From positions 72,838,403-72,902,402 of the forward strand of contig CM064426.1 of NCBI GenBank assembly GCA_032690845.1: 64,000 bases of DNA, in the 5' to 3' direction. Below the pieces are notes generated by a model. That model saw only the letters and a list, made by a program, of their open reading frames with translations, was not told where the DNA came from and made no database searches. Source of the DNA: Eleusine coracana subsp. coracana. Lineage: Eukaryota; Streptophyta; Magnoliopsida; Poales; Poaceae. The position numbers and the translations under genes are program-made. Positions 10,339 through 20,882 of the stretch are shown here, in pieces. Every line of letters begins with the position of its first letter. Within the stretch, counting starts at the first letter, position 1.

Positions 10339-11700
10339 GATCACTTCGGTAAAAATGCCAACTATGCCCCGTTGGGCGAAGGTATTCAGGCACATGCACT
10401 TGCATCCTCATATAGGCATAAACTAGATTGGGTAATAGATTCAGGAGCATCCAAGCATGTTACTGGCATGTCTAGTTCTTTCAAAACATACAGTCCTTAT
10501 ACCCATTTTGACACTGTTCAAATTGCTGATGGCACATCCCAACTCATTCATGGTGTAGGATCTATAGATTGCACTCCATCTCTTAGCTTATCATCTGTTC
10601 TGCATGTCCCATCTTTTCCTGTCAATCTTATCTCTGTGAGCTCAATCATTGATCAATTTAAGTGTATCGTAATCTTTGATGAAACAACTTGTGTCTTTCA
10701 GGAGAAGGGGACTGGGAGAAGACTTGGGACAGGAGTGAGACGTAATAGGTTGTGGTTCATCAATCATGAGGAGTCGGCTTTGGCAGCTGATGTAGGAGGA
10801 GATGTGACAGAAATTCTACTACTTCATTGTTGGTTAGGACATGTATCTTTTGAAATCTTGAGTCGATTGTATCCTGCTATGTTTAAGGGAGTGGACAAGA
10901 GTAAACTTGTTTGTGATGCTTGTGAACTTGGTAAACATACTAGGTCTACATATCCTAGTATTGGTCTTCGAAGCTATGAACCTTTTATGCTAATACACTC
11001 AGATATTTAGGGTCCTTGTTCAGTTTCCTCTGTGAGTGGTTGCAAGTGGTTTGTCACTTTTATTGATTGTTACACTCGTATGACTTGTATTTATATGCTT
11101 AAGCATAAGCATGAAGTGTTTCAGTGCTTTCAAAACTTCCACAAATTGGTTACAAATCAGTTTAATGCAAAGGTTCAAATTATTCATATTGATAATGGAA
11201 CAGAGTATGTTAATAATGAGTTCATGTCATATATTTCTGATCAAGGAATTATTCACCAGACAACCTACCTTGGGACACCACCTCAAAATGGTGTAGCTGA
11301 AAGGAAAAAACAACATTTGTTGGAAGTAGCAAGATCCCTCATGTTTCACATGAATGTGCCAAAGTATCTGTGGAGTGAGGTAGTATTGATAGCTGCATAC
11401 CTCATCAACCGTATGCCATCCAGAATACTTGGTATGAAATCACCTATTGAGCTTCTTTTAGGGCGACAAGAGTTCAAAGTTCCACCAAAGGTATTCGGTT
11501 GTGTTTGCTTTGTAAGAGATCATAGGCCTCAGGTGGGCAAGTTGGACCCTCAAGCGGTTAAGTGTGTATTTGTCGGCTACTCCTCAACTCAAAAAGGACA
11601 CAGGTGTTGGGATCCTCTTAGAAGAAAATTATGTGTGACCATGGATGTGACATTTCGTGAGTGGGAACCATGCTACTCAAAGGAAAGTGATTTGGATTAG
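10339..11700 (+). pseudogene. Copia protease and integrase region, stop-containing
   Basis: Continuation of the Copia polyprotein downstream of the TRIM. It holds the aspartic protease signature WVIDSGASKHVTG near 10427-10465, a GAG-pre-integrase zinc-binding region (HCWLGH...CDACELGKHTR) near 10825-10945, and the integrase core with HIDNGTEYVNNEF and GTPPQNGVAERK. A stop codon at 11008-11010 splits it into two open pieces (to 11010, and 11032-11700). The protein pieces also lack linkage to gag because of the inserted TRIM. Confidence 0.88.
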
Positions 11701-12394
11701 TTTCTAGAGGAATTCTCTCCATTCAATGAAAGTGAATGTCGAGAGGGGGAGAATGGTCATGGGAAGGTGTTGATGTGGCTAGTGAGGCTCAAGGAGGAGT
11801 GATTATTGGTGGTACAGTCCCATAGATTGTGGATGAGGAGGTCACTCCGGAGAGAGTGAATAATGGTGAGGAAGATGGTGATGATGAACTAAGGAGTAAT
11901 ACTTAAGAGGATGAGGAGAATGAAGTGGTGGTTGTTGGGACAATTCCATGTCCCCCAGTAGACAGGATGAATAAGAACCCCGGGGGGGGGGGGGGGGGGG
12001 GAGCCCATAGTGTATCAGAGGAGGCGGACTAAAAAGCAGGGGGAGCAACCACAACCCAAAGAAGTTGATACTCCAATGCCAAGTCTCTCTTCGGAACCTT
12101 CTCCACCAAACTCTCCGACTGACAATGTTTCTCCCACCCTTGAACATGTAGAATTGCCTCTTGCACAACATAGAGATCCTAGAATCAATGCAGGAAAACC
12201 TCCTTCACGCTATGGCTGTGAACATGACATTGCTAACTACATCTCATATTCTTGTGTCTCACCCGCATATAGAGTATTTGTTACATCATTACAAACAGTG
12301 TGTATTCCGAAGGATTGGAGGTGTGCTAAGTAGGATCCAAAGTGGAAGGAAGCAATGAAAAAGGAGTTACTCGCTCTTCATAAGAACAAGACAT

Positions 12395-13833
12395 GAGAGC
12401 TTGTTCATCTTCCGGAAGGGAAGAAGGCGGTGGGTTGTAAGTGGGTCTTTACAGTGAAATAGACCCCTGATGGAAAGGTGGACAGGTACAAAGCAAGATT
12501 GGTCGCAAAAGGATATAGTCAGACATATGGAATTGATTATGATGAAACTTTTGCGCCTGTGGCAAGGATGAGTACAGTGAGGACCTTGGTCTCATGTGCA
12601 GCCAACTTTGATTGGCCTCTTCATTAGTTAGATGTGAAGAATGCATTTCTTCATGGTGATTTGTAGGAGGAAGTATATATGGAGGTTCCACCTGGATTCC
12701 CAAATAAGCAGTGTAAGGTTTGCAAATTGAAGAAATCACTCTATGGACTGAAATAATCACCATGTGCTTGGTTTGATAGATTTAGAAGGGCAATGTGTGA
12801 TATGGGGTATTCTCAGTACAATGGAGATCACACAGTGTTTTATAGACATCAGGGCTCCTGTATCACTATCTTGGCTGTTTATGTGGATGACATAGTGATT
12901 AATGGAGATGATGTTGACGAGATTAAGAGGTTGAAGGAAAGGCTAGGAAGAGCATTCGAGGTAAAGGATCTTGGACCACTTCGATACTTCCTTGGGATTG
13001 AGATTGCCTGATCATCTAAGGGTATTATCCTCTCTCAAAGAAAATATGTACTGGATCTATTGGAGGAGACGGGGATGCTTGGGTGTCATCCATGTGGTTC
13101 ACAAATTGATAGGAATCATCAAATATGTGCTCAATCAGGTGATCCTGTTAATCGAGAAAGATACCAAAGATTAGTTGGTTGGTTGATTTACCTATGACAT
13201 ACAAGACCTGATATTTCTTATGCAGTGAGTGTGGTAAGTAGGTATATGCATGATCCAAGAACCGGGCACATGGATGTGGTGTATCAAATTTTGAGGTATT
13301 TGAAGGGAACCCCAGGCAAGGGGTTGTGGTTCAAAGCAAATCAACACCTGAATATGGAAGGGTATTGTAATGCTGATTGGGCAAGTACTAGGGATGATCG
13401 AAGATCCACATCGGGATATTGTGTGTTCGTCGGAGGTAATCTTCTTTCATGGCGAAGCAAGAAGCAGGCGGTGGTGTCTCGGTCTACTACGGAGACCGAA
13501 TATAGAGCAATGGCATTGGCTCTATGTGAAATGATGTGGCTAAAAGATCTTCTGAAGGAGCTCCGGGTGTTAACGAATGAGAGTATGCTATTACATTGTA
13601 ATAATGTAGCAGCAATTAATATTGCAAACATCCCGGTGCAGTTTGACCCAATGAAACATGTGGAGATTGACAAATTCTTCATCAAGGAGAAGATTGACAG
13701 TGGGGCTTTAAAGCTAGAGTATATTAAGTCTCATAGTCAACTAGCTGATTGTCTCACTAAGGGTTTAGGTCCCAAAGATAATAAATTAATATGTAACAAG
13801 ATGGGCACGTTAGATATTTTTAGCCCATCTTGA
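12395..13833 (+). pseudogene. Copia reverse transcriptase and RNase H, multiply interrupted
   Basis: RVT_2-type reverse transcriptase followed by Ty1-type RNase H. Recognisable pieces are KARLVAKGYSQ and DVKNAFLHGDL (both split by nearby stops), the catalytic YVDDI near 12880, and the RNase H stretch 13225-13833 with YCNADWASTRDDRRSTSGY and STTETEYRA. At least three in-frame stops and a frameshift near 13010 inactivate it. Upstream, 11982-12001 is a 20-base G run in the integrase-RT linker. Confidence 0.88.
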
Positions 13834-13840
13834 GGGGGAG

Positions 13841-13966
13841 TTTTGGTGTATTACTGTAACTAGTGTAACATGTAAGGACTATTATGCATATAGTTGGAAT
13901 AAAAGAGTAGAGAGTGGGGCTATGGGGAGGGACCCTGCCTGAAAGTTTTTCCCCCAAATCGTAACA
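13841..13966 (+). repeat. 3' LTR of the Copia element
   Basis: A 126-bp partner of 7839-7970, preceded by the polypurine tract and followed by GTTTG. Its first dinucleotide is TT rather than TG, a point change in this copy. Confidence 0.95.
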
Positions 13967-13971
13967 GTTTG

Positions 13972-15130
13972 ATTTTTCTCGGACCTTACACATCGATTGA
14001 TATTGTTAGCTCAACAACCTTTTCTTATTGGTTTCTCTATTTTTAGTGTCTCAAAAGCATGGCAATCTTTTCTGGCATATGATGCATACATATCCAGCTT
14101 TGTCTGAATGCATGGGCAACAAACTACTTGGAGGCTCTAGAATTCCTTCCATATGAGTGTGTAGTGCTGTGAAGCGCTTTTGGTTCTGCAACAACTGATG
14201 ACTAAATATCTAAATTCATACTCTTCCCCACATGGCAACCAATAACTTTTCTATGTCATATAATTCATGTGCCTTTTATCTGCCTTGTGAATATTCAGTA
14301 TATTTGTTGATGTATCTATTGGTTATTAAGACACTGAAACTGTTCCATGTGAACTGAAATTCTGAGCTTTGAAATTTTAAGTTCCTCCACAACGTTCACA
14401 AGAATTAGACCATCTTTTTCGGCACAATTGGGAGAATGTGTAATTGCAATTCTCATCACAACCATAATTACGGTTGGTCAGAATAATTTCCAAAAGGAGG
14501 TGTAATGGAGTATGCCAACAGTTTCAACAAACACTTTTTTATCAGTATGTACCTCATAAAATAAAGTTCTTTGAAGTGATATAAGCAAATGGCAATATTT
14601 CTTCTTGTGCTCAAATTTGTAAATTTCAGAAGTGTCTAAATTCTGTATTGAAATATCTGTTCTTTGTTGTCATGGGACAGATTTTGATTGTTAGCTAGAA
14701 TAAAGCTGGTGCTTTATTTTATATGAAGCACTGAATTTGTTACAGTTTATATGATTGATAAACAGATGTCCCTTTGTGTCACCTCTCTGAATGGTTTTCT
14801 TTCTATAAACAATATAATTGAATTGATGCTTGATCTTTAGAGGAACACGGAAAGGATGATATGCCCCAGTAAGTCATGAACTGCGTTTTAGATTTGGTTA
14901 ACAAATAAAGGTATATTTCACTTACTGAAGGATCTATCTGCTTTGGGTCATAAAGTAATTTACTAGTGTGTTGTATAAGATGCAACGAAAAACAAAACAG
15001 CATAAACATTGTTATATTGAGTCATTTATAACTCAACAGAAAAATCTTAATCAAATGTAGTGCAAAAAGAAAAAGAAAAAATAATGTTAGGAGGAAAATA
15101 GCACACAACTAGCTTGTGTAATGTTAGTGT
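13972..15130. other. AT-rich spacer
   Basis: AT-rich DNA between the Copia element and the truncated receptor. Only short frames occur and no element termini were found. Confidence 0.5.
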
Positions 15131-15195
15131 GTAAAACAAATTTGCAGCGCTGGGTCGTCGATCGGGAGTAGTTCACTGCCTATGTCAATCAATTC

Positions 15196-16683
15196 TTATG
15201 GGATGACACCGGACAGCTTGTTCCCGGCAAATTTGGCCGTTCTAAGTTTGGAGCAGGAGGCGATGCTCGTCGGGATGGCCCCGGAGAGCTCGTTCGATGA
15301 CACGTCGATGACCTCGAGATTCGACACGGCGCCAATCGATGGCGGTATGACGCCGGTGAACCCGTTCCCGGCCAGGTAGAGTTCGGTGAGCGCCGCGGCT
15401 CTCGCGACGCCGTCGCCGATACCGCCGGTGAACTGGTTACCCGCGAGGTCTAACAGAGTCAGGTTAGGCAGCGCCCATAGTTCCTCTGGCACGTCGCCGG
15501 AGAGGTTGTTCTTGCTGACGCGGAACCTCTGCAGCGTCTTGCAGCTCGCGTACGTCGCCGGAATCTCGCCGGAGAAGTTGTTGTCGCGCATTAGGAGCTT
15601 GAGCAAAGTGCCCTGCTTGCACATGTCCGGCGGGATGGGCCCCGACAGAGCGTTCGTGGAGACGTCAATGGAGCTGAACTGCGCCCAGCTCCCGAGGCTC
15701 TGCGGCAGCTCGCCGGTGAGGTTATTGCTGTACAGGAAGATGGCCACGAGCTCCTTGAATTCCCCCCATTCTTGGGGCACGTGGCCCGTGAAGCCGTTGA
15801 AGAAGAGGTACAGGGACACGAGCTGCGTCAGGGACCGCAGCTCGAACAGGCTGCCGGTGAGGTTGTTCATGGACGCGTCCAAGTACTGGAGCTTCTTGAG
15901 GTTGCCGAAGCCGGCGGGGAGCTGGCCCGTGAGTGAGTTGTTGTACAGCTGAAGGCCTCGGAGGTTGGTCAGCTTCGTGATCTCCGGTGGGATCGCGCCG
16001 ACGAGGTTGTTGTCGGCGAGCTCGAGGTCGACGAGGTTGACCAGGTCGCCGATCGACGGCGGGATCGCGCCGCCGATGTTGGCCGCCGACATGTACAGCG
16101 CGGTGAGGTTGGTGAGCTTGGTCACCTCGTCGGGGAACGTGGAAGTCGGGTCGAGGAACGGGTTGTCGCCGACGGCGAGGACGGTGAGGTCCCGCATGGA
16201 GAGCAGAGATTTCCACGGGAACGGGCCGGCGAGGCTGGTAGATGAAATGTTCAGAATTCGCAGATTCTTCAGCGGAGAGAGATTCGGCACGGGTCCGGAG
16301 AATCCGTTGAACGACAGGGTGAGCTCATGGAGATTGGTGCACAAGGCCACGCCGGCGATGTCGCCGGCGAGCGCGTTCTCCGGCAGGGCCAACGCGGTGA
16401 GGGCCGGGAGCGAGGCACATATTTTGTCGAAGGGCACGGAATCCGTGGCGACGCCCTGGCCGCGCACGGAGACGGCGGTGACGCGGCCGCGCGAGTCGCA
16501 CGCGAGGCCGGTGAAGTTGCAGGGGGATGTCGCCCCGTCGTGCCACGTCGCGAAGAAGCCCGCGGCCTCGGGCGGGATTGTAACAAGGGCGCGCTTGAAG
16601 GCGAGGACTGCGTTCACCTCGGCGGCGCCGGCGATGGACGCCACGGCGGCCAGGAGATACAGGAGGAGGAGGTTGGCGGCCAT
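15196..16683 (-). CDS. truncated RLK7/HAIKU2-like LRR receptor (ectodomain only)
   Basis: One exon, 495 residues from ATG 16683; the frame upstream of it has no ATG. It begins with a hydrophobic signal peptide (MAANLLLLYLLAAV), a Leu-rich N-terminal cap with the CxxxGLAC-type cysteine pair, then tandem plant LRRs (LxxLxxLxLxxNxLxGxIP). It stops at SGVIP followed by TAA. Compared with the full receptor at 37417-40580, which it matches almost throughout, it lacks the last LRRs, the membrane segment and the whole kinase domain. It also lacks exactly one internal 24-residue LRR near its C-terminus. It could be a secreted decoy or receptor-like protein, or a pseudogene from incomplete duplication. 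The long intact frame argues for recent origin or some constraint. Function is inferred from its relative only. Confidence 0.78.
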   Translation of the reverse strand: MAANLLLLYLLAAVASIAGAAEVNAVLAFKRALVTIPPEAAGFFATWHDGATSPCNFTGLACDSRGRVTAVSVRGQGVATDSVPFDKICASLPALTALALPENALAGDIAGVALCTNLHELTLSFNGFSGPVPNLSPLKNLRILNISSTSLAGPFPWKSLLSMRDLTVLAVGDNPFLDPTSTFPDEVTKLTNLTALYMSAANIGGAIPPSIGDLVNLVDLELADNNLVGAIPPEITKLTNLRGLQLYNNSLTGQLPAGFGNLKKLQYLDASMNNLTGSLFELRSLTQLVSLYLFFNGFTGHVPQEWGEFKELVAIFLYSNNLTGELPQSLGSWAQFSSIDVSTNALSGPIPPDMCKQGTLLKLLMRDNNFSGEIPATYASCKTLQRFRVSKNNLSGDVPEELWALPNLTLLDLAGNQFTGGIGDGVARAAALTELYLAGNGFTGVIPPSIGAVSNLEVIDVSSNELSGAIPTSIASCSKLRTAKFAGNKLSGVIP

Positions 16684-17595
16684 GTTGGAGGAGGAGATTG
16701 CCTGGTTCGTTCCTTGGAGTTGGAGATGGAGAACCAGTACACAATTCCAAGTCCAAGGTGCGAGGAGACCCGACAATTGTACTGGTTTATTTAAAGGCAG
16801 GAGAGGTTAGCATGGACAAAAGGAACAATGCATGGTGGTCAGGCGATAGTTGGTCCTAGTCGTTTATTATGATGCTTCTGGTGGTGCTGTCAAAGTGCCA
16901 CTGCCTTCACGGCAGCACTTGAAAAAGAAATGCTTTACGGCGTGTTCAATTGATCAGCGTTTCCTTATTAGTGATCACTACCACTGAACTCCCCCCCCCC
17001 CCCCCCCCCCCCCCGTTTCTCTCAAAAAAAAAATCACTACCACTGAAGTTTGCGGTCAGGGGTATCATCTAGTTATTGAAGCGTAGTCTCAATTTAGTTG
17101 GTTGTCATGAGCTAGCTGGAGTATATATGGACACCAGAAATGGTTGTATATTTTTCCTTTTTGTTTTTTGAGTAATCTAAGGACTAAGGTGGTGATGAAA
17201 ACCCCCACCTGAATTAAATGGTTATATCGTCTTCAATGGCTTGCTCCTCCAGTTCGGCTCCCAAAACAAAGACGGAAAAAAAGGTCTAGGGAACGCTGAT
17301 TTCTCACTCCTTTGAAACGTTCAAAATTCAGAACACAAGAATAGGAATCAAGGAGAAAAGTGAAACCGAACATTTGACCACTCAAAGGGCGGAGGCTGAA
17401 TGTTCACCTCACCAAACATTGATTGACACAGGCAGTGAACTCACGACGATCCAGCGCTGCTTCCGCTCACCGCAGCTGGTGCTATGCGCCTTTGGCACGT
17501 CGACCACGCTCCCGGAGATGGTGTTCATCCAGCTGGCCACGCTCGTTTTACATATTGTCGGACAGATGATAGAAACAAAATGTGCGCTTAAAGCA
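16684..17595. other. upstream region of the truncated receptor, with a C24 run
   Basis: Putative promoter side of the minus-strand receptor fragment. It contains a 24-base C run (16991-17014), and at 17405-17570 a segment homologous to the repeat family at 18150-18270 and, inverted, to 15135-15190. No gene is recognised. Confidence 0.5.
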
Positions 17596-17597
17596 TA

Positions 17598-17827
17598 CTC
17601 CTTCTGTTCAGAATTAAATGTTGTTTTGAAGTTGGATATGGGAAATAAGGAGAAGTAAAAAGGTGGATACACTGAAAATGAGAAGGAGAGAGATAGAGAT
17701 AGAGATATAGTGAAAAGAGAGAATATTGTATTGGGAAGAGAGAAAGATGCATTGAAAATTGAGAATGATATATAATTATAGAAAAGTTGAAAATCTTAAA
17801 ATGACATGTAAATATGAACGGAGGGAG
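17598..17827. mobile_element. Stowaway-like MITE
   Basis: A 230-bp AT-rich element flanked by TA dinucleotides. Its ends are CTCCTTCTGTTC and the inverse of CTCCCTCCGTTC, the Tc1/mariner-type Stowaway terminal motif CTCCCTCCGT. The inverted similarity continues inward (AATGTTGTTTT versus CATGTCATTTT). Non-coding. Confidence 0.85.
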
Positions 17828-19252
17828 TAGGGTTTGCATCCTCTACTTTTATAAAAAAGCAGGTGCTTAAAGCGTATCTGCAAGCTAGATATAACTGGAC
17901 CCCAATTATCTACGTGTTGTTTAGCCCCGACGACTGCTTTATCAAGTCCACCAGCTGATACAAATGTGCACTTAAAGCATAGTATCTGCAAAAAACAAGG
18001 CAACATCTCCTGAATTAGACGGTTACAATCTAACAGCCTCTGCCAGCTGCACGATACCGCACGCGATTGGCACGTGCAGAAGGCGGACCGTATCCCTCAG
18101 CTTGGGGAGGGCATTGCTCACCACGCAAAACGCAGACGGGTGGCCGTAGAACACTGCCGATAGATGAACAAGTGCTGCCTCCGTTCACGACGCCGGCCAG
18201 CTCGCCGCAGCTGGCGCCATGCTCATCGACGAACTTGATTCGACTGGCCAGCCTTGTTCGACATATCAGCGAGAGACGAGGGCGTTTAGACGGTGATAAA
18301 TCCGCACTCAGAAACATGCCGACCAAGGTATTTTGGTTTCCTCCAACACTTCAGGTATAGAGCTCAGTTTGATGAAGCACTCACTCAGGAAAATGCCGAC
18401 CACCAGTGAAGAAAAAAGTGACAGTGTTTGATGAAGCTCATGGACAGTGGATCGCTTTGACTTTGATGGAGTTGGCATGCAGGCTCACGCATGGAAAGCG
18501 CATAGGAACACTATATATCGTTGCTGGCTGCTGGCCGGTGAGTCATACGTGACCTGCTTCAGTTCTCCAAAACTACTTGATACTGTTTTGCTTGGCAATG
18601 CGAAAATCATGTCACCTGCTGAAATTAATGAAGGAGACGAGAAACAAAAGCAGGCGGGGAAACGGAAAACATGTTGCCGTGCGGTTAGGCACGAGAGCCG
18701 CGTGTGGACAAAGGAGAATCATCCGGGCCTCTACTTTGCCCAGCTGGTGCGTGGCACCCACTTCACACTGCTTCTTCCTTCCACAAGCACTTTAGAGCTA
18801 GTAAGTAGTTTAGTAGTACATCAATCATCATGTTGTCCTTTACATCGATATGCAGGCAGTTTTTGCTGGAGCTCATCGTCCAATAATCCATGAGCTAATC
18901 GATCGTGAATGTATCATTCATCTACCATGTGTAATTAAGACTCATGTTCTTTTTCTTGGCCAATGTAACATCGTGTCACCTTCAGAAATGGCGTTATGCT
19001 CTAGTTTGTGTCGCTAAATAATTCACCTACTGCATGCCCTTACTTCTTCCTTGTTTTTTTTTTTTTTTTTTTGACTGATGTACATACGCGAGGCTCCGCT
19101 CGACGTTGAACCCAAAGGGCTTCGTTTCAAAGCAAGATACAGCCGCGGGCCTAAAACTTTCCCAGGTTTCATCGGTCACGGCAACAATGGGCCTAAATTG
19201 CCAGTTCGCTTGGTGCTGGGCTGGTCGAAATGCCGTCAAAGCCCACCAGAAA

Positions 19253-19533
19253 TCGTAAGGTATTTGACGACGTCACCATGTCGTTGGCCGTCACAGCCTC
19301 TTTGCTCTCCGACCATATCAACCTGTGGCTCGTCCGGGCTACACCATTGACACAAAAGAGCTCGATTGTGGATGGGTGTTCCTCTGTGGTTGATGTAATT
19401 AGATAGTAGATTGTTGCTTTCTGTTCTATCCCTTGTAGGCAGCGTATGTAAAATGTAAACTTGTTTCCATTTAATCAATGAAGAAATTGAGGTGGGGTGC
19501 TCCCCCACCGTAGTTTCCTCAAAAAAAGAAAAG
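19253..19533 (+). mobile_element. LINE 3' tail with an unusually long target duplication
   Basis: A 281-bp insert ending in a typical plant LINE 3' terminus (AATCAATGAAGAAATTGAGG, then GTTTCCTC and an A-rich tail). It is bounded by a 96-bp direct repeat, 19157-19252 and 19534-19629, with three mismatches. Unit B of the segmental duplication lacks both the insert and the second copy at the matching site, so the 96 bp is best read as a target-site duplication. Confidence 0.75.
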
Positions 19534-19679
19534 CTTTCCCAGGTTTGATCGGTCACGGCAACAATGGACCTAAATTGCCAGTTCGCTTGGTGCTGGGTTG
19601 GTCGAAATGCCGTCAAAGCCCACCAGAAACTGGATCGCAACTAATAATCGCGATCCAAATCTCGGCCTTTTCCTTTGTT

Positions 19680-19815
19680 TGATGAATCGCGGCAATAATG
19701 GGCCGAAATTGCTTGTTCGCTTTGAGCTGGGCTCGGCCTCTTGCGGCGAGGCCTTTGGGTCGCATGGAAATGCCATCAAAGCCCACCAGGAATTGGATCG
19801 CGACCAATGACCGTG
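19680..19815. repeat. sub-repeat of the CGGCAAYAATGGGC...GCCCACCAG family
   Basis: A diverged further copy of the unit seen at 19157-19252, and in the second duplication at about 23340-23450 and 23490-23600. Each copy runs from a GGCAAYAATGG-like word to RAAATGCCRTCAAAGCCCA. The arrangement suggests a small local tandem repeat that predates the larger duplication. Confidence 0.7.
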
Positions 19816-20882
19816 ATCCAAATCTTGGGCTCCCGCTGACCGTGCGATCGATTAAGCGGCCTAGTTACACGCCCCAGTTCCCACCGTTTTATACGGAGAC
19901 CCTCGGTTAAGTGTTTATTATCATTAGAGCCCAACCAGAAATTAGATCGCGATTAATAATAGCGATCCAAATTTTCCGCCCTCTCATGACCGTTCGATCG
20001 GATATTGGCGGCTCAGATCTTCTCGTGGTGGCTGGTGAAACCGGTTTCACAGGCAAGCCTCCAGACTAACGGAAAATAGGACGAAGCCATTGGACGGCGT
20101 CGAGCTTGGACGGAGGGCGGCGCCGTCGCGCGGGTCTTCTTCCTCCTGGAGCAAAGGGGAAGGCGCATGACTCTCCGTCTGGGATTCATATCGCCGGCTC
20201 CATCCACCGCCTCCAGGTATCTTTCTTCTTTGTCCAATCCATTTATCCAGCCTTGTGGCGGCGCGCCCCGTCGTCCATGTCGCCGCCGTCGAGCCCTGAC
20301 ACTCCTGACGGGCGTCGCCTTGATCCGGTGCGGCGCGGGATACATCGTGGACGAAGGACACCGCCAACCTCGGAAGAGAGCGGCAGAGCGTGATGTCAGC
20401 TGCCTGGGAAGAAAACTCATATGCGGCAAGTCGGCGGTGACACCTGCAAATTAAGGCGAAGTGGATGCCGGCTTTGAACGTCTCCAGAAAATACAATACA
20501 AGGGTTCTCTCGAAGTCTCGATCCATCGCAGCGTCAGCAGCACTGCGCACGGCATTCTCCAAACGTGCATTTTGGTACGAAATTGCAGGGGAAAGAACAC
20601 GGCAGTGTCTCACTCTCAGTCAGAACAGCGTGGTGCAGCAGAGTTCAGTTAAGGTGGAGGACTTCATAGACTACACCATCATCGATCATGACAAAGTTCA
20701 ATCACTTCCTTGCCCTTCCGAACCTGATCAAATTGAGGACTTGATTAAGCATCTTCTGGTGTTAGACATGATATAGGGGGCTGGAATCTGTATCTGACGG
20801 GTAAAACAGGCCTCCTAATGTCTTTCATAGCAGCCAAAGCAAAGTAACTACACGAAGCTACGCAAACGCATCACAACATGCA

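Larger units (their letters stand above)
7839..13966 (+). mobile_element. Ty1/Copia LTR retrotransposon, inactivated, with nested TRIM
   Basis: A complete element of about 6.1 kb bounded by short LTRs (7839-7970 and 13841-13966) and the 5-bp target duplication GTTTG (7834-7838 and 13967-13971). A degenerate primer-binding site matching initiator tRNA-Met lies directly after the 5' LTR at 7971, and a polypurine tract (TTGAGGGGGAG) lies directly before the 3' LTR. Domain order is gag, protease, integrase, reverse transcriptase, RNase H, which defines Copia. Several in-frame stops and frameshifts make it non-autonomous now. A Cassandra TRIM interrupts it at about 9590-10338. The LTRs differ by 9 substitutions in 126 aligned bases plus one 6-bp indel, so the insertion is moderately old. 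Confidence 0.96.
18036..20882. repeat. tandem segmental duplication, unit A
   Basis: About 2.8 kb that recurs in the same order and orientation at about 22145-24540 and continues past an insertion at 25601. Shared blocks include ACCGCACGCGATTGG, the run around GAAAATGCCGACCACCAGTG, the TGATGAAGCTCATGG block, the sub-repeats containing CGGTCACGGCAACAATGG, a GC-rich block near 20085-20225, and the tail CTACACGAAGCTACGCAAAC. Unit A carries an extra LINE tail at 19253-19533. No protein family is recognised; some GC-rich pieces look like decayed exons. Confidence 0.85.

Noticed and set aside
16684..16776. N-terminal extension of the truncated receptor to 16776
   Set aside because: It starts at TTG; ATG 16683 begins the signal peptide that matches the full-length relative.
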